Assembly: GCA_003024985.2 (NCBI GenBank)
Contig: PXIH01S0022458.1
DNA from: Euperipatoides rowelli
Lineage: Eukaryota > Onychophora > Udeonychophora > Euonychophora > Peripatopsidae
DNA: 10,760 nucleotides
Strand: one strand, 5' to 3'
Part shown: positions 1-7,139 of the stretch, in pieces
Layout of the letters: every line of letters begins with the position of its first letter
How positions within the stretch are numbered: position 1 is the first letter of the stretch
The notes under the pieces: generated by a model
Told to the model about the DNA's origin: nothing
The model's input: only the letters and a program-made list of their open reading frames with translations
Databases searched by the model: none
Position numbers and translations under genes: made by a program

Positions 1-87
1 AAAAAAAGCTTATCAAAATTGAATGGGAGAGGTGGGGCCCCATTTAATATTTCGCAGGGGGCCCCAAAACCCTTAGTGCGGCCACTG
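1..87 (-). mobile_element. Probable terminus of a hAT-type DNA transposon (cut by window start)
   Basis: Read on the minus strand from position 87, the sequence begins CAGTGGCCGCACTAAGGG and continues into a G/C-rich stretch with two GGGGCCCC blocks (about 34-43 and 57-65). Many animal hAT elements start with CAGTGGC or CAGGGGC followed by GGGGCCCC-like DNA, and this GC-rich patch stands out from the AT-rich surroundings. If the call is right, the outer end lies at 87 and the 8-bp target duplication would begin at 88. The other terminus lies outside the window and no transposase is visible. It could instead be the edge of another repeat family. Confidence 0.4.
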
Positions 88-412
88 CCTGGAGGGTACT
101 TAAAACACTGATAAATATCTTTGAATTACATCACTCAACAGATATTTAGTTAAATTCTTTGATTAGTTCAATAAAGTCCCACTAGAGAGCACTAAGTAAG
201 ACGGGTGATTATCTTTTCATTAGATCTTAAAACATCAAGAGTAAAATGAAAAAGACAGAACTGAAACTGGCAATTTTATAAATTAAATACGATAATACTT
301 AATATAAGTAATCAAATAAAATTTCTGGCAGTTGAAAAAATATAAATATAATCAGTAATAATATATTAACAATGATTTAAAAATCATTAAATATAGGACT
401 ACCAGTACTGTA

Positions 413-429
413 TTTTTTTTTTTTTTTTT
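413..429. repeat. Poly-T run (T17)
   Basis: An uninterrupted run of 17 T. It could be a reversed poly(A) tail of a retroposed sequence on the minus strand, but I see no recognisable element or target duplication beside it. Simple homopolymer growth in AT-rich DNA is as likely. Confidence 0.7.
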
Positions 430-458
430 ACATAGCCTAATGACAATGATTTATTTAA

Positions 459-1440
459 CCCAACCTCGTTATATGCCAAATATTTAAGACAATTTAATGG
501 TGGAAAAAAATATGAGGTCAAAATATAATCAGCAGTTTTAACATAATTGCAAATTTAAAAAAAAATTAAGCGAACTTTAGGCTAATATAAAAAAAAAAAT
601 GTAGCAATTTCCCTTCCCTTTACTCTCTCTCTGATGCATACACAAACTCTGCTAGCCCAACATTAAATCTAAATTTTGTAATAAAATATATGGAATATAA
701 AAAATAAATAATCAGAGATGACATAATGTAAATGATTAAAATCTAATTACTCATCCTTCTACAAAGCCTGAGATCTACTGTAATCTAATTTTAGAATAAA
801 ATGTGCAATGGAGTATATAATCAAATCAGTATTACAAATCACAATTAAATATTAATTAAACGAAATGAATATTATCCTTTTATATCTCCTTTCTCATTTC
901 CCTTCATGTCTCAGATTTATTTTAATTTTTAATGGTATCAGATGAGGGAGTAAAAATAACATATAACACATGATTCCCATCATATTAAATAAATTGAATA
1001 TTATTATTTCCATGTTACAGATTTAATTTTGGAAAATAATGGCTTGAAAGGATAAAATAAGCAGGAAATAACAGTTACCATTCAAGATAAAAAAAAATAG
1101 ATGAAAGGAAAATCAGTTCTTACCCTCCATTTTATATTATTATCTAAATTTGAAGAAATCTAATTCTGAAATAAAATATTATCTAGAAGATAAAAATGAT
1201 TTAACAAAAACAAATAGCACACATGATTAAAATGAAATTAGATAGATTAATGATGTTCCCCCATCCATTTCTAATTCCCAGATTTTTAAGTCTACTAATT
1301 TTGGAACTGGGAAATTTAAAAAAAAAAATAAGGACAAATTTAACCCAAAATTAAAATCAAATTATTAAGGCTGAGGATGAGTAATTGAAGATTAGCAGGC
1401 CCCTTCCTCTGCTAAATATTTCATATACAAGATAAGCCTA
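459..1440. repeat. Very diverged tandem array, period about 140 bp
   Basis: Short C/T-rich blocks start near 459, 607, 751, 889, 974, 1119, 1257 and 1400, giving spacings of about 148, 144, 138, 85, 145, 138 and 143. Each block is followed 30-60 nt later by a variant of the phrase TCTAATTTTGGAATAAAAT: near 667, 783, 916, 1020, 1158 and 1294. Many spacers contain versions of ACATGATTAAAAT (about 730, 968 and 1222). The recurring order of these three markers suggests six to eight decayed copies of one unit, with the copy starting at 889 shortened. There is no coding potential. The units were matched by eye, so boundaries and copy number are approximate. Confidence 0.5.
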
Positions 1441-1511
1441 TTTCATTTATTTTAGTTTTCTCTTTGTTTTTATGCTTAAGTTCACAGAATAAATTTTAAT
1501 CATGTCATGGT

Positions 1512-1600
1512 GGGGCCAGTCGTGTGGTGAGAGAGCTAGACTAAGGTAATACCAAATGTTCAGCTGAATTAAAAATCCGAGTTCGATTTCAGGTGGCCCA
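1512..1600 (+). mobile_element. tRNA-derived SINE head, plus strand
   Basis: This stretch resembles a decayed tRNA gene of about 88 nt. GGGCCA at 1513-1518 can pair with TGGCCC at 1594-1599, as an acceptor stem would. GAGTTCGATTTC at 1579-1590 is close to the RNA polymerase III B box, and GTGTGGTGAGAGAGC at about 1522-1536 sits where the A box should be. The length suggests a class II tRNA ancestor (long variable arm, as in Leu or Ser) or an internal insertion. Stem mismatches and the lack of a clean anticodon arm argue against a working tRNA. The SINE body probably continues to about 1680, but I cannot place its 3' end. Confidence 0.55.
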
Positions 1601-1960
1601 GAAATCAAAAGTGATATTTCAGAGCTACATTAACAAAGAATATATGAAGGAACTTTAAAGACCAAATGTGACGGATTTTTTAAATTTTTTATTATTATTG
1701 ATTTTCAAAGATAATTACTAAAAAAAAATTCCACTGGGAAAAAAATTATTTAAAATGCATAAAAAAAAGTTATTTAAAGATAAAATTAAGACTATTGCTA
1801 TCCTCAGTCTGAGATTACAGATTGAAACTTTCACATTTTTTTGGGGTCTGAGATTAATTTGATGATGAAACAGTCTCTACAGCTGTTTTCTTTGTAATGA
1901 TTTAACATGTAAATAGAGGTATGTTAAACTTGTATTAAAGTTTAAAATGATGGTGTTCCG
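1601..1960. other. AT-rich non-coding DNA
   Basis: No coding signal was found. The first part may be the body of the SINE that starts at 1512. The rest is AT-rich sequence with short A and T runs. Confidence 0.6.
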
Positions 1961-2345
1961 GTTCATGTTTAGCACACTTCCAGTTCCTGTTTTATGCCCA
2001 TCTATGGGCTTATTACATCACATAAAGCTCATTGGGAGATATCTTCCTGTTTATGTCCCTCCCATTTCTGGTATTATTGAAACGATCTAGGTCATTTCCA
2101 AGTTGGCCAACTTACTGTTTGCTTCTTAAAGGTACTAGAGTTTTTTTCTATGCCGATATATGACATGATGTCATATTATGATGCATGATGGGATAGAAGC
2201 CCCAACCACTTTGGATTAACCAGAACTCTAGTCCTTGTTTAGTGCACTTTTGATTCTTTTATAGGTACCGGTAACTTCCATTTACTGTTTGTTATAGGTA
2301 TTAGAGGTTTTATATGATGATGACACTTCTTGTTAGGTGACATCC
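1961..2345. repeat. Imperfect direct duplication of an unrecognised repeat
   Basis: Two blocks recur in the same order. GTTCATGTTTAGCACACTTC (from 1961) resembles GTCCTTGTTTAGTGCACTTT (from 2231). ACTGTTTGCTTCTTAAAGGT (from 2114) resembles ACTGTTTGTTATAGGT (from 2284), and both are followed by TACTAGAG or ATTAGAG and a T-rich stretch. The two blocks are about 150 nt apart in the first copy and about 50 nt in the second, so the second copy has lost, or the first gained, about 100 nt. A pair ACTAGAGTT/AACTCTAGT (about 2133 and 2224) also forms an inverted repeat. No coding capacity is visible. Confidence 0.45.
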
Positions 2346-2843
2346 TATCGGGGGCTTTTGGATACAAGATGGTGTCCAAAATGACCACAGCACATTAAAA
2401 TGGCAGATTTTTTTCAACGATAAATTATAATCATTTTTAATGTATGAAAATTATATTTGCTTAAACATTAGTGCGAGAAACAGATAATTATTTTTATATA
2501 AACTTTAATACATATTGTATATATTATTAAGACATGTATTTATTATTATTCATAATATTGTTCTATCATACATTCTGACTAATTTATTAAGCTAGTTGGA
2601 GGTGTCAAAAAGGTACAGAAGGATACTTAATTGTTTTCATTATCTAGAAACTTTAATCTTTCAATCATGCCCATTATCAAAAAAGTTTATCCTACTTATT
2701 ATCTCTAAAACAAATAAGTGAAGTATGCACATGATTTTTTGCTCTTTTATTAATCCCCTGGCTAAAATTATAAGGACATATGGCTATGTCTAAGTTCTTT
2801 AATTTTTTTTTGAAGCGGCCAATGACATCTTGGTAAAATGTAA
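2346..2843. other. AT-rich non-coding DNA
   Basis: No genes were found. Near 2365-2410 there is a moderately GC-rich phrase (GATGGTGTCCAAAATGACCA) of a kind seen inside dispersed repeats, but I cannot assign it to a family. The remainder is AT-rich and unstructured. Confidence 0.5.
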
Positions 2844-2945
2844 AATATTTAATTCGAGTATTGAAACAAATGCTAAATATGTGTATGGCTCCTTTTAGCT
2901 GAGTGCATAACGTTAATGTTTCAATACTCTAGCATTTAAATATTG
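2844..2945. repeat. Inverted repeat, about 25-bp imperfect arms
   Basis: AATATTTAATTCGAGTATTG at the left and its imperfect reverse complement at the right frame about 50 nt. The core is exact: GAGTATTGAAAC at 2856-2867 and GTTTCAATACTC at 2918-2929. The outer AATATTTAA is also matched by TTAAATATT near 2936-2944. This could be a small MITE-like remnant or a plain hairpin; I see no clear target duplication. Confidence 0.5.
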
Positions 2946-2961
2946 TAACATTTAATTCACA

Positions 2962-3019
2962 CATTATTATTATTAATTATTATTATTATTATTATTAATA
3001 GTATTATTATTATTATCAT
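2962..3019. repeat. ATT trinucleotide microsatellite, interrupted
   Basis: An ATT/TTA repeat of about 58 nt, interrupted by AATT, AATAGT and a final ATC. The interruptions indicate an old array. Confidence 0.9.
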
Positions 3020-3094
3020 TGAAATGGGAAATCACATAATTATTTTGAATAAAGAGTTTATAACTACTGTAATTAATTTTGATATTCTGTTTTT

Positions 3095-3440
3095 AAATAT
3101 CCCAATGTTATATATTTGAATTATAATCATATTCTTAACAGTTTGCTCATCTCATTTGACTATTTCTTTTTTAATATTTATAAATAAGGTTAATAAATTA
3201 CCAAACGAATTTAAACCCAAGGCGCATGCATTACGTTAATTATCTAGCTTATCAATAATATCCCTGTAAAGATTTGATAAAAAATATGATAAAATTTTGA
3301 ATGGATTATAATATATTCCAATATTATATTTTTTTAATTATAATCATATTTCTATCAGTTTGGTCGTTAAATCTATTATTTTTATTTTTATAGGCAAGCT
3401 TGATAAATTAGCAAATGAGTTTGAATCCAAGAAGCATCAC
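3095..3440. repeat. Diverged tandem duplication, two units offset by about 210 bp
   Basis: Unit A (about 3095-3230) and unit B (about 3311-3440) share in order: CCAATGTTATAT or CCAATATTATAT, GAATTATAATCATATT or TTAATTATAATCATATT, CAGTTTG, a T-rich stretch, TAATAAATTACCAAACGAAT or TGATAAATTAGCAAATGAGT, and a closing CCAAG-GCGCATGCA or CCAAG-AAGCATCACA. The order and spacing hold with small indels. No open frame spans either unit. The 80 nt between them is AT-rich and not obviously part of the repeat. Confidence 0.6.
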
Positions 3441-4005
3441 AATAAATACTAATACAGTATACATTTTTACACTGGGCAATATTGCACTTGTCAGTGAATC
3501 TGTTATGTCTAGGCAGAACAGTTAGTAAGCAGACTGACTGTGATTCCGACATTGAAGAAAATTTCAAAGCTAAAAAAAAAAATCAAATCAGTTTGGAAAA
3601 AAACAAAACAATGCATACCACTTTACATCCCCACCCCAGATTCATCATCTACTTCCCTAAATACATTACCTAGGCATTACTCCCTCAACCATGATAAACA
3701 CTCTCTGTATAGCATCACTTTAAGCATTAATATAATCATCTCCATTTTTTTTTTTTTTTTTAAAAAATTATAATGCCATGATTTTGTTATATTTAAATTA
3801 TTGCCTTTGGATTTGGGTAAATACAGGCTTGGTTAATTAGAAAATGGCCTTCAGAATAATAAATATGATCAACATACAATACCAATTTTTTATAATTTTG
3901 GAATTCTAAAAATATAAGATTTATTGGGCCTATTTGCCTTATGGAAAATTAGATGTTTAACTATTTTTGAAGGTCTATAAGCCATACTCCTTCAATTACT
4001 TGAGG
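3441..4005. other. AT-rich non-coding DNA with a poly-T run
   Basis: Nothing recognisable is encoded here. Short open stretches near 3482-3773 are biased by A and T runs and look like chance. A run of 17 T lies at 3745-3761. The part from about 3960 may be the body of the minus-strand SINE whose tRNA-like head lies just downstream. Confidence 0.55.
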
Positions 4006-4058
4006 ATAACACTTGCAACCTTTTGAGCGAACGATCTCAAACATCTACCACTTGAGCA
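4006..4058 (-). mobile_element. tRNA-derived SINE head, minus strand
   Basis: On the minus strand the segment reads like a tRNA. It opens with GGCCTCAAAG. AGTGCTCAAGTGGTAGA (4034-4050) closely matches the tRNA D-arm/A box. An anticodon-arm-like hairpin follows, with TTTGAG and CTCAAA around an 8-nt loop. GGTTGCAAGTG (about 4010-4020) stands where the B box GGTTCGAATCC should be. The decayed B box and absent T-stem rule out a functional tRNA gene. The body would extend toward lower coordinates (to about 3960), ending in sequence I cannot assign. It differs from the head at 1512-1600, so two SINE families are probably present. Confidence 0.6.
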
Positions 4059-4131
4059 CTTTGAGGCCAATTGGAATTTGGATATTCATCCCATTACTAA
4101 GATAAATTGGTTTCCATTTTACTTAGAAAAG

Positions 4132-4143
4132 CCCCCCCCCCCC
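4132..4143. repeat. Poly-C run (C12)
   Basis: Twelve consecutive C in strongly AT-rich DNA, preceded by a single G. Such runs are length-unstable in sequencing as well as in the genome. Confidence 0.9.
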
Positions 4144-4256
4144 AATTTTTCTTTTAGTTTGTTGTGAGTTTGTGACCTTTTTTTATGTTTTCACCCAGTT
4201 TTTACTTTTCTTTTTTATCTTTGATTGTTCTCTTGTCAACTTGGTGGTTGTATTTT

Positions 4257-4284
4257 TTCTTAATGATTAAGAAAAGCTTTTCTT
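4257..4284. repeat. Two overlapping short palindromes
   Basis: TTCTTAATGATTAAGAA (4257-4273) is an inverted repeat around a central G, and AAGAAAAGCTTTTCTT (4269-4284) is a perfect palindrome that shares its first five bases. They are small and may be chance in such AT-rich DNA. Confidence 0.5.
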
Positions 4285-4447
4285 TTTTTAAACAAAATAC
4301 AAGATTTGTTTCATCTTCAGCTGGGCATTTTAAAGGTTAAATATGTGAATGCCTTGTTGTCATTTTCTTTTCTTAACTATTTCATGAGAAATAGTCATAT
4401 CCATGAAGACTATAATATGAGAAATTATCATAATATGAGTGTTTTAA

Positions 4448-4573
4448 ACAAGTTTAAATCAGGTGAATATTAAATATGTTGGTGCCAAGTTCTGGAATTC
4501 ACTCCCTATGGATATTAAAACTTCTGATTGTCTTGTTACTTTTAAAATACAGATTACGGCTGAGAGCATGTAG
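4448..4573 (+). pseudogene. C-terminal fragment of a LINE (non-LTR retrotransposon) reverse transcriptase ORF
   Basis: The frame starting at 4472 (KYV from AAA TAT GTT) leads into GAKFWNSLPMDIK and then a Cys-Leu-Val-Thr-Phe-Lys segment, ending at TAG 4571-4573. Gly-Ala-Lys-x-Trp-Asn-Ser-Leu-Pro followed by an Ile-Lys and a Phe-Lys about 15 residues later is a hallmark of the extreme C-terminus of LINE ORF2 proteins (CR1/L2/Jockey-like groups), downstream of the reverse transcriptase domain. Reading upstream, the same frame stays open only to about 4448, with a stop at 4445-4447. Either the copy is 5'-truncated, as LINEs usually are, or older sequence is frame-shifted. A longer overlapping open stretch in another frame (4476-4859) is a shadow with no family signature. 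Confidence 0.6.
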
Positions 4574-4891
4574 CTCATTTGAATGGAGTTTACTTGGATT
4601 GTTCATATCAAATAGCTTTTTTGTTTATTGTAGCCTATATATGTGTGTAAATTTTGTATTTTTTTGTCTTTTCTGTTCTTTTGTGGTGTTTGGACTTGAC
4701 AACAATTTTCTTGTATTTTTTTCTCCAAACATCCTTATTGATACTTATGATACATTGCATGTGCCTGTGTGTGTGTATGTATGGTGTACTGTATTATTCA
4801 CTGTACATACAGTCTTTTCTGAACTATGTGAGTGTGTGCTGTATTTATTGCTCAATTAAACTTTGGATATTTTTATTCAATAAAAAAAAAA
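4574..4891 (+). mobile_element. Probable 3' UTR and poly(A) tail of the LINE fragment
   Basis: After the ORF stop comes about 300 nt of T-rich, TG-rich sequence, including a TGTGTGTGTATGTATG tract near 4766. It ends with AATAAA at 4879-4884 running into ten A (4882-4891). Position and content fit a LINE 3' UTR with an A-rich end. The boundary is inferred; I could not identify a target-site duplication. Confidence 0.4.
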
Positions 4892-5200
4892 TTCAAAAAT
4901 ATAAAAGTATCATTGAATAATGAGGAGCTAATTCTTTATTCTATGGGCGAGATAATGTATGAATGAGATAAAACGATTATAAGTGATAAGGATAATATTA
5001 ATTAATTTATTCTTGTATATTCTTAACGACTTAACTAAATACTCGTACATTCACTAACTAAAGATTAAAGAGTTAAGAGAGCCAATTAGAATTAGAGGAG
5101 TAAGGTACCCTTAACATGAGTATTCAGAGTTCAATCATAAAGTTCTGAGTCTCAGGCCAATAGTGGTAAAGCTGCTATTGGAGGTGGACAGCTGCAAGCG
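4892..5200. other. Non-coding DNA, no gene seen
   Basis: Mostly AT-rich. Near 5085-5200 composition is closer to balanced, with phrases such as GGCCAATAGTGGTAAAGC and GAGTTCAATCA that faintly recall RNA polymerase III boxes but are in the wrong order for a tRNA-derived head on the plus strand. No coding signal was found. Confidence 0.5.
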
Positions 5201-5237
5201 TCCAATCATGGCAAGATTGGATCTTGCCATGATTGGA
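5201..5237. repeat. Perfect hairpin, 17-bp arms and 3-nt loop
   Basis: TCCAATCATGGCAAGAT (5201-5217) and ATCTTGCCATGATTGGA (5221-5237) are exact reverse complements around TGG. Such a long perfect, nearly loopless palindrome is unlikely by chance. It resembles a fold-back duplication, like the larger one at 5901-5975. Confidence 0.85.
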
Positions 5238-5900
5238 TCATCAGTGGGATGGATCAATAACAGAGTCTTTAGAAAAGTTCATTCTATTTAGACAGACATT
5301 CTATTTATTGGTAACAGAGATTGTATTATCTGTCCTGTTGAATATCTCAAAAAAGTCTGAATGGTTTTTTATTTGAAAGTTTGAGTTTTTCTTTACATTT
5401 GTTCTAATGAGTATCATTTTTTGCGGATGCCAAAAGGTTTAAAATGCTGTACATTTAGTTCAAGTTTAAATATAATTAAATAATTATATTTTGGTGGGGT
5501 TAATTATCATAACATTCAATTAAATCCTTAATCTATTCATTTTAAATTATTTTAAGACGTGATCCATTTAACTATTTTGAATACAGTTCAGAAGTGGCAC
5601 TTTTATGCATTTATATAATAATACATAATACTTAATGTTGGTTCTCTAGTATCCTTTTAAATGTTATGCAATAATTATATAAAGTAACTTCAACATAGTG
5701 GATCTCCAATAATTTATTTATATTAAATAATATTTAATGATTATATTAATTTATAAAAATTAATGTCTATTAATTTATCAATATAGTACAAATTCTACTT
5801 TTATTTTTAAATTGTATGTTTAGTCTCATATATAATATGTGCTGGGGAATGGGGAGGAAAGGGAATGGCCATAACAAGTTGGCATTAGCATTCTATAAAA
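5238..5900. other. AT-rich non-coding DNA flanking the retrotransposon
   Basis: No genes or recognisable repeats were found. The part from about 5570 to 5830 is especially AT-rich, with many short palindromic ATTAAT/TTAATA motifs. The sequence nearest the insertion (about 5840-5900) is less AT-rich but not identifiable. Confidence 0.5.
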
Positions 5901-5975
5901 ATTCCTCCTTACTGTTCCATCAGAGCTGGGTAGTTAATACAACTACCCAGCTCTGATGGAACAGTAAGNAGGAAT
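5901..5975. repeat. Snap-back inverted duplication across the host/5' LTR junction
   Basis: Arms 5901-5935 and 5941-5975 are exact reverse complements at every called base (34 of 35, the last being N at 5969), around the loop AATAC. The left arm is 12 nt of host DNA plus the first 23 nt of the LTR. AATAC is the reverse complement of GTATT, which follows the same 23 nt in the 3' LTR (10706-10710), so all of 5936-5975 is an inverted copy of the original junction region. After it the LTR resumes at TTGCGCATG, sharing ATT with the start of the left arm. Confidence 0.9.
5908..5912. repeat. Target-site duplication, left copy (CTTAC)
   Basis: CTTAC directly precedes the first LTR base (TGTTCC at 5913) and recurs immediately after the last base of the 3' LTR at 10754-10758. 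A 5-bp duplication is usual for Ty3/Gypsy integrases. Confidence 0.8.
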
Positions 5976-6097
5976 TGCGCATGTATGAAGTCAGCACGGT
6001 AACTTGTGTCATGGCTGATGTAGCATGTCCTCCGATTCAGTTCTAAAAGTTAGTCTGCTTATTAGTTATTTATATTGCTCAACACGATACTAAAACA
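5913..6097 (+). repeat. 5' LTR, carrying a 40-nt inverted insertion
   Basis: It begins TGTTCCATCAGAGC and ends GATACTAAAACA, directly before the primer binding site. The copy is 185 nt; without the inverted segment at 5936-5975 it would be near 150 nt, short for an LTR. It should contain the promoter and RNA start. TTTATATT near 6069 is a possible TATA-like element but weak. The stretch 6009-6086 has no counterpart in the 3' LTR. Confidence 0.85.
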
Positions 6098-6111
6098 TGG
6101 TGGCAGGGGTT
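6098..6111 (+). promoter_or_regulatory. Primer binding site for reverse transcription
   Basis: TGGTGGCAGGGGTT follows the LTR end with no spacer. TGG matches the CCA tail of a tRNA, as in LTR elements primed by tRNA. The first nine bases differ at one position from TGGTGTCAG, the usual site for tRNA-Leu, but I cannot assign the tRNA with confidence. Confidence 0.65.
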
Positions 6112-6370
6112 AAAATGTGGAAAAAAATATGTCAGTAAGTAGACTGGAAGTATTTTAATACAACTATTTAGTTTTAAAGCCGAAATGCTAACTCGACTAG
6201 TTGACCCCCATACTGTATGAGTTATAATGCGCTGGTTAATTTTTATTTAAATTAATGTTTAAACCAATGTTTATGAATGAGTTTTACCGGTTAAAGAAAG
6301 GAAAAAGTAATATTTTCAAGCTTTTTTAGGGAATTATTAATTACAGCAAGATTAATATTGAAATAAATCC
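6112..6370 (+). other. Retrotransposon leader (5' untranslated region)
   Basis: About 260 nt between the primer site and the first gag ATG. It is AT-rich, with no long open frame. Packaging signals would be expected here, but none can be recognised by eye. Confidence 0.6.
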
Positions 6371-7139
6371 ATGGAAAACAATACCGCTAATGAAAGACAA
6401 ATTGTGCAGCAGATGACAGCCACAAACTCTGTGCCAGCTAACTCATTCTTATCAAATAATGGTCCACCTGAGTCATTTGATTTTCTAAAACCAAATGGAT
6501 GGATGGCTTGGATTACAAGATTTAATCGGTATTTGACAGTTTCCGGAGGTAACATGTATAGACAAAAACAACAATTGATTTTACTTATTTATTGTTTGGG
6601 NGAAAAAGCCGAAGAAATATTGCTACAGTTTCAAAGCAAACCTACTATGTATAACGAAGCAGTAAAACAATTTGAAAATTATTTCATTCCGCGTAAAAAT
6701 ACTACTTTTGAGAGATATAAATTTAATACTAGGCAAAACTATTGATTCTTATATTATTGCACTTAAAAAACTTGTGGAACACAAACTTCAACTAAGACAT
6801 ATTTTAACTCTACAGAAGCCGTGATAACAGCAAAGCAAGCCGAGATGCAAAATTAACATTGTTTAATGTTTCATCAAGACCTTAAACCAGGTGTTAATAA
6901 AATCTCACAACAGAGAAATGCAGCAGTAGAAACATTTAAAACTAAGCCCAAACCTGTAGTAAGACAGCACAACTTTTATCAAGATAATAAAAGGTATAGT
7001 ACTGCTAATAATTATAAACAAAGATCAACGTGCTCGTATTGTGGCATAAACCCCCATCAACGAGACAGATGCCCTGCAAAAAAATCTGAGTGCAAAAAAT
7101 GCAGAAAAATAGGGCATTGGCTAAAAGTATGCAGATCAA
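6371..7139 (+). pseudogene. gag: gag remnant: capsid region and two CCHC zinc knuckles
   Basis: Gag forms the particle that packages the element's RNA. The ATG at 6371 opens a frame with PPESFDFLKPNGWMAWITRF and FERYKFNTR, both typical of the capsid of animal Ty3/Gypsy elements. The frame breaks near 6731: the next segment (GKTIDSYIIAL) is in another frame to about 6817, then the original frame resumes (AVITAKQAEMQN) up to a stop at 6854-6856. Compared with relatives as I remember them, about 25-30 residues seem missing near 6783. Two zinc knuckles, both C-x2-C-x4-H-x4-C, lie at 7031-7072 and 7091-7132, preceded by a Lys/Arg-rich stretch, and would bind RNA. The base at 6601 is N. Confidence 0.88.

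Noticed and set aside
371-388. Short palindrome AATGATTTAAAAATCATT
   Set aside because: Built of A and T only apart from one G and one C; expected by chance in this composition.
459-1440. CRISPR-like array
   Set aside because: Units are long, diverged and lack identical short repeats with unique spacers, and the genome is eukaryotic.
1512-1600. A functional tRNA gene
   Set aside because: The T-stem has mismatches and no clean anticodon arm can be drawn; a SINE head fits better.
3482-3773. Two overlapping short open frames on the plus strand
   Set aside because: They are Lys/Asn/Ser-rich and then homopolymer-driven (a Phe run from T17), with no domain and no start or context support; chance frames.
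4476-4920. Open frames of 127 and 88 codons resembling hydrophobic membrane proteins
   Set aside because: Hydrophobicity comes from T-rich DNA. The LINE ORF2 C-terminus signature is in a different frame over the same bases, and the rest looks like its 3' UTR.
5085-5200. Possible third tRNA-derived SINE head
   Set aside because: GAGTTCAATCA resembles a B box, but no A box lies at the right distance upstream on the plus strand, and the minus strand gives nothing convincing.
6352-6555. Minus-strand open frame opposite gag
   Set aside because: It is antisense to the clearly recognisable capsid frame and has no family signature.
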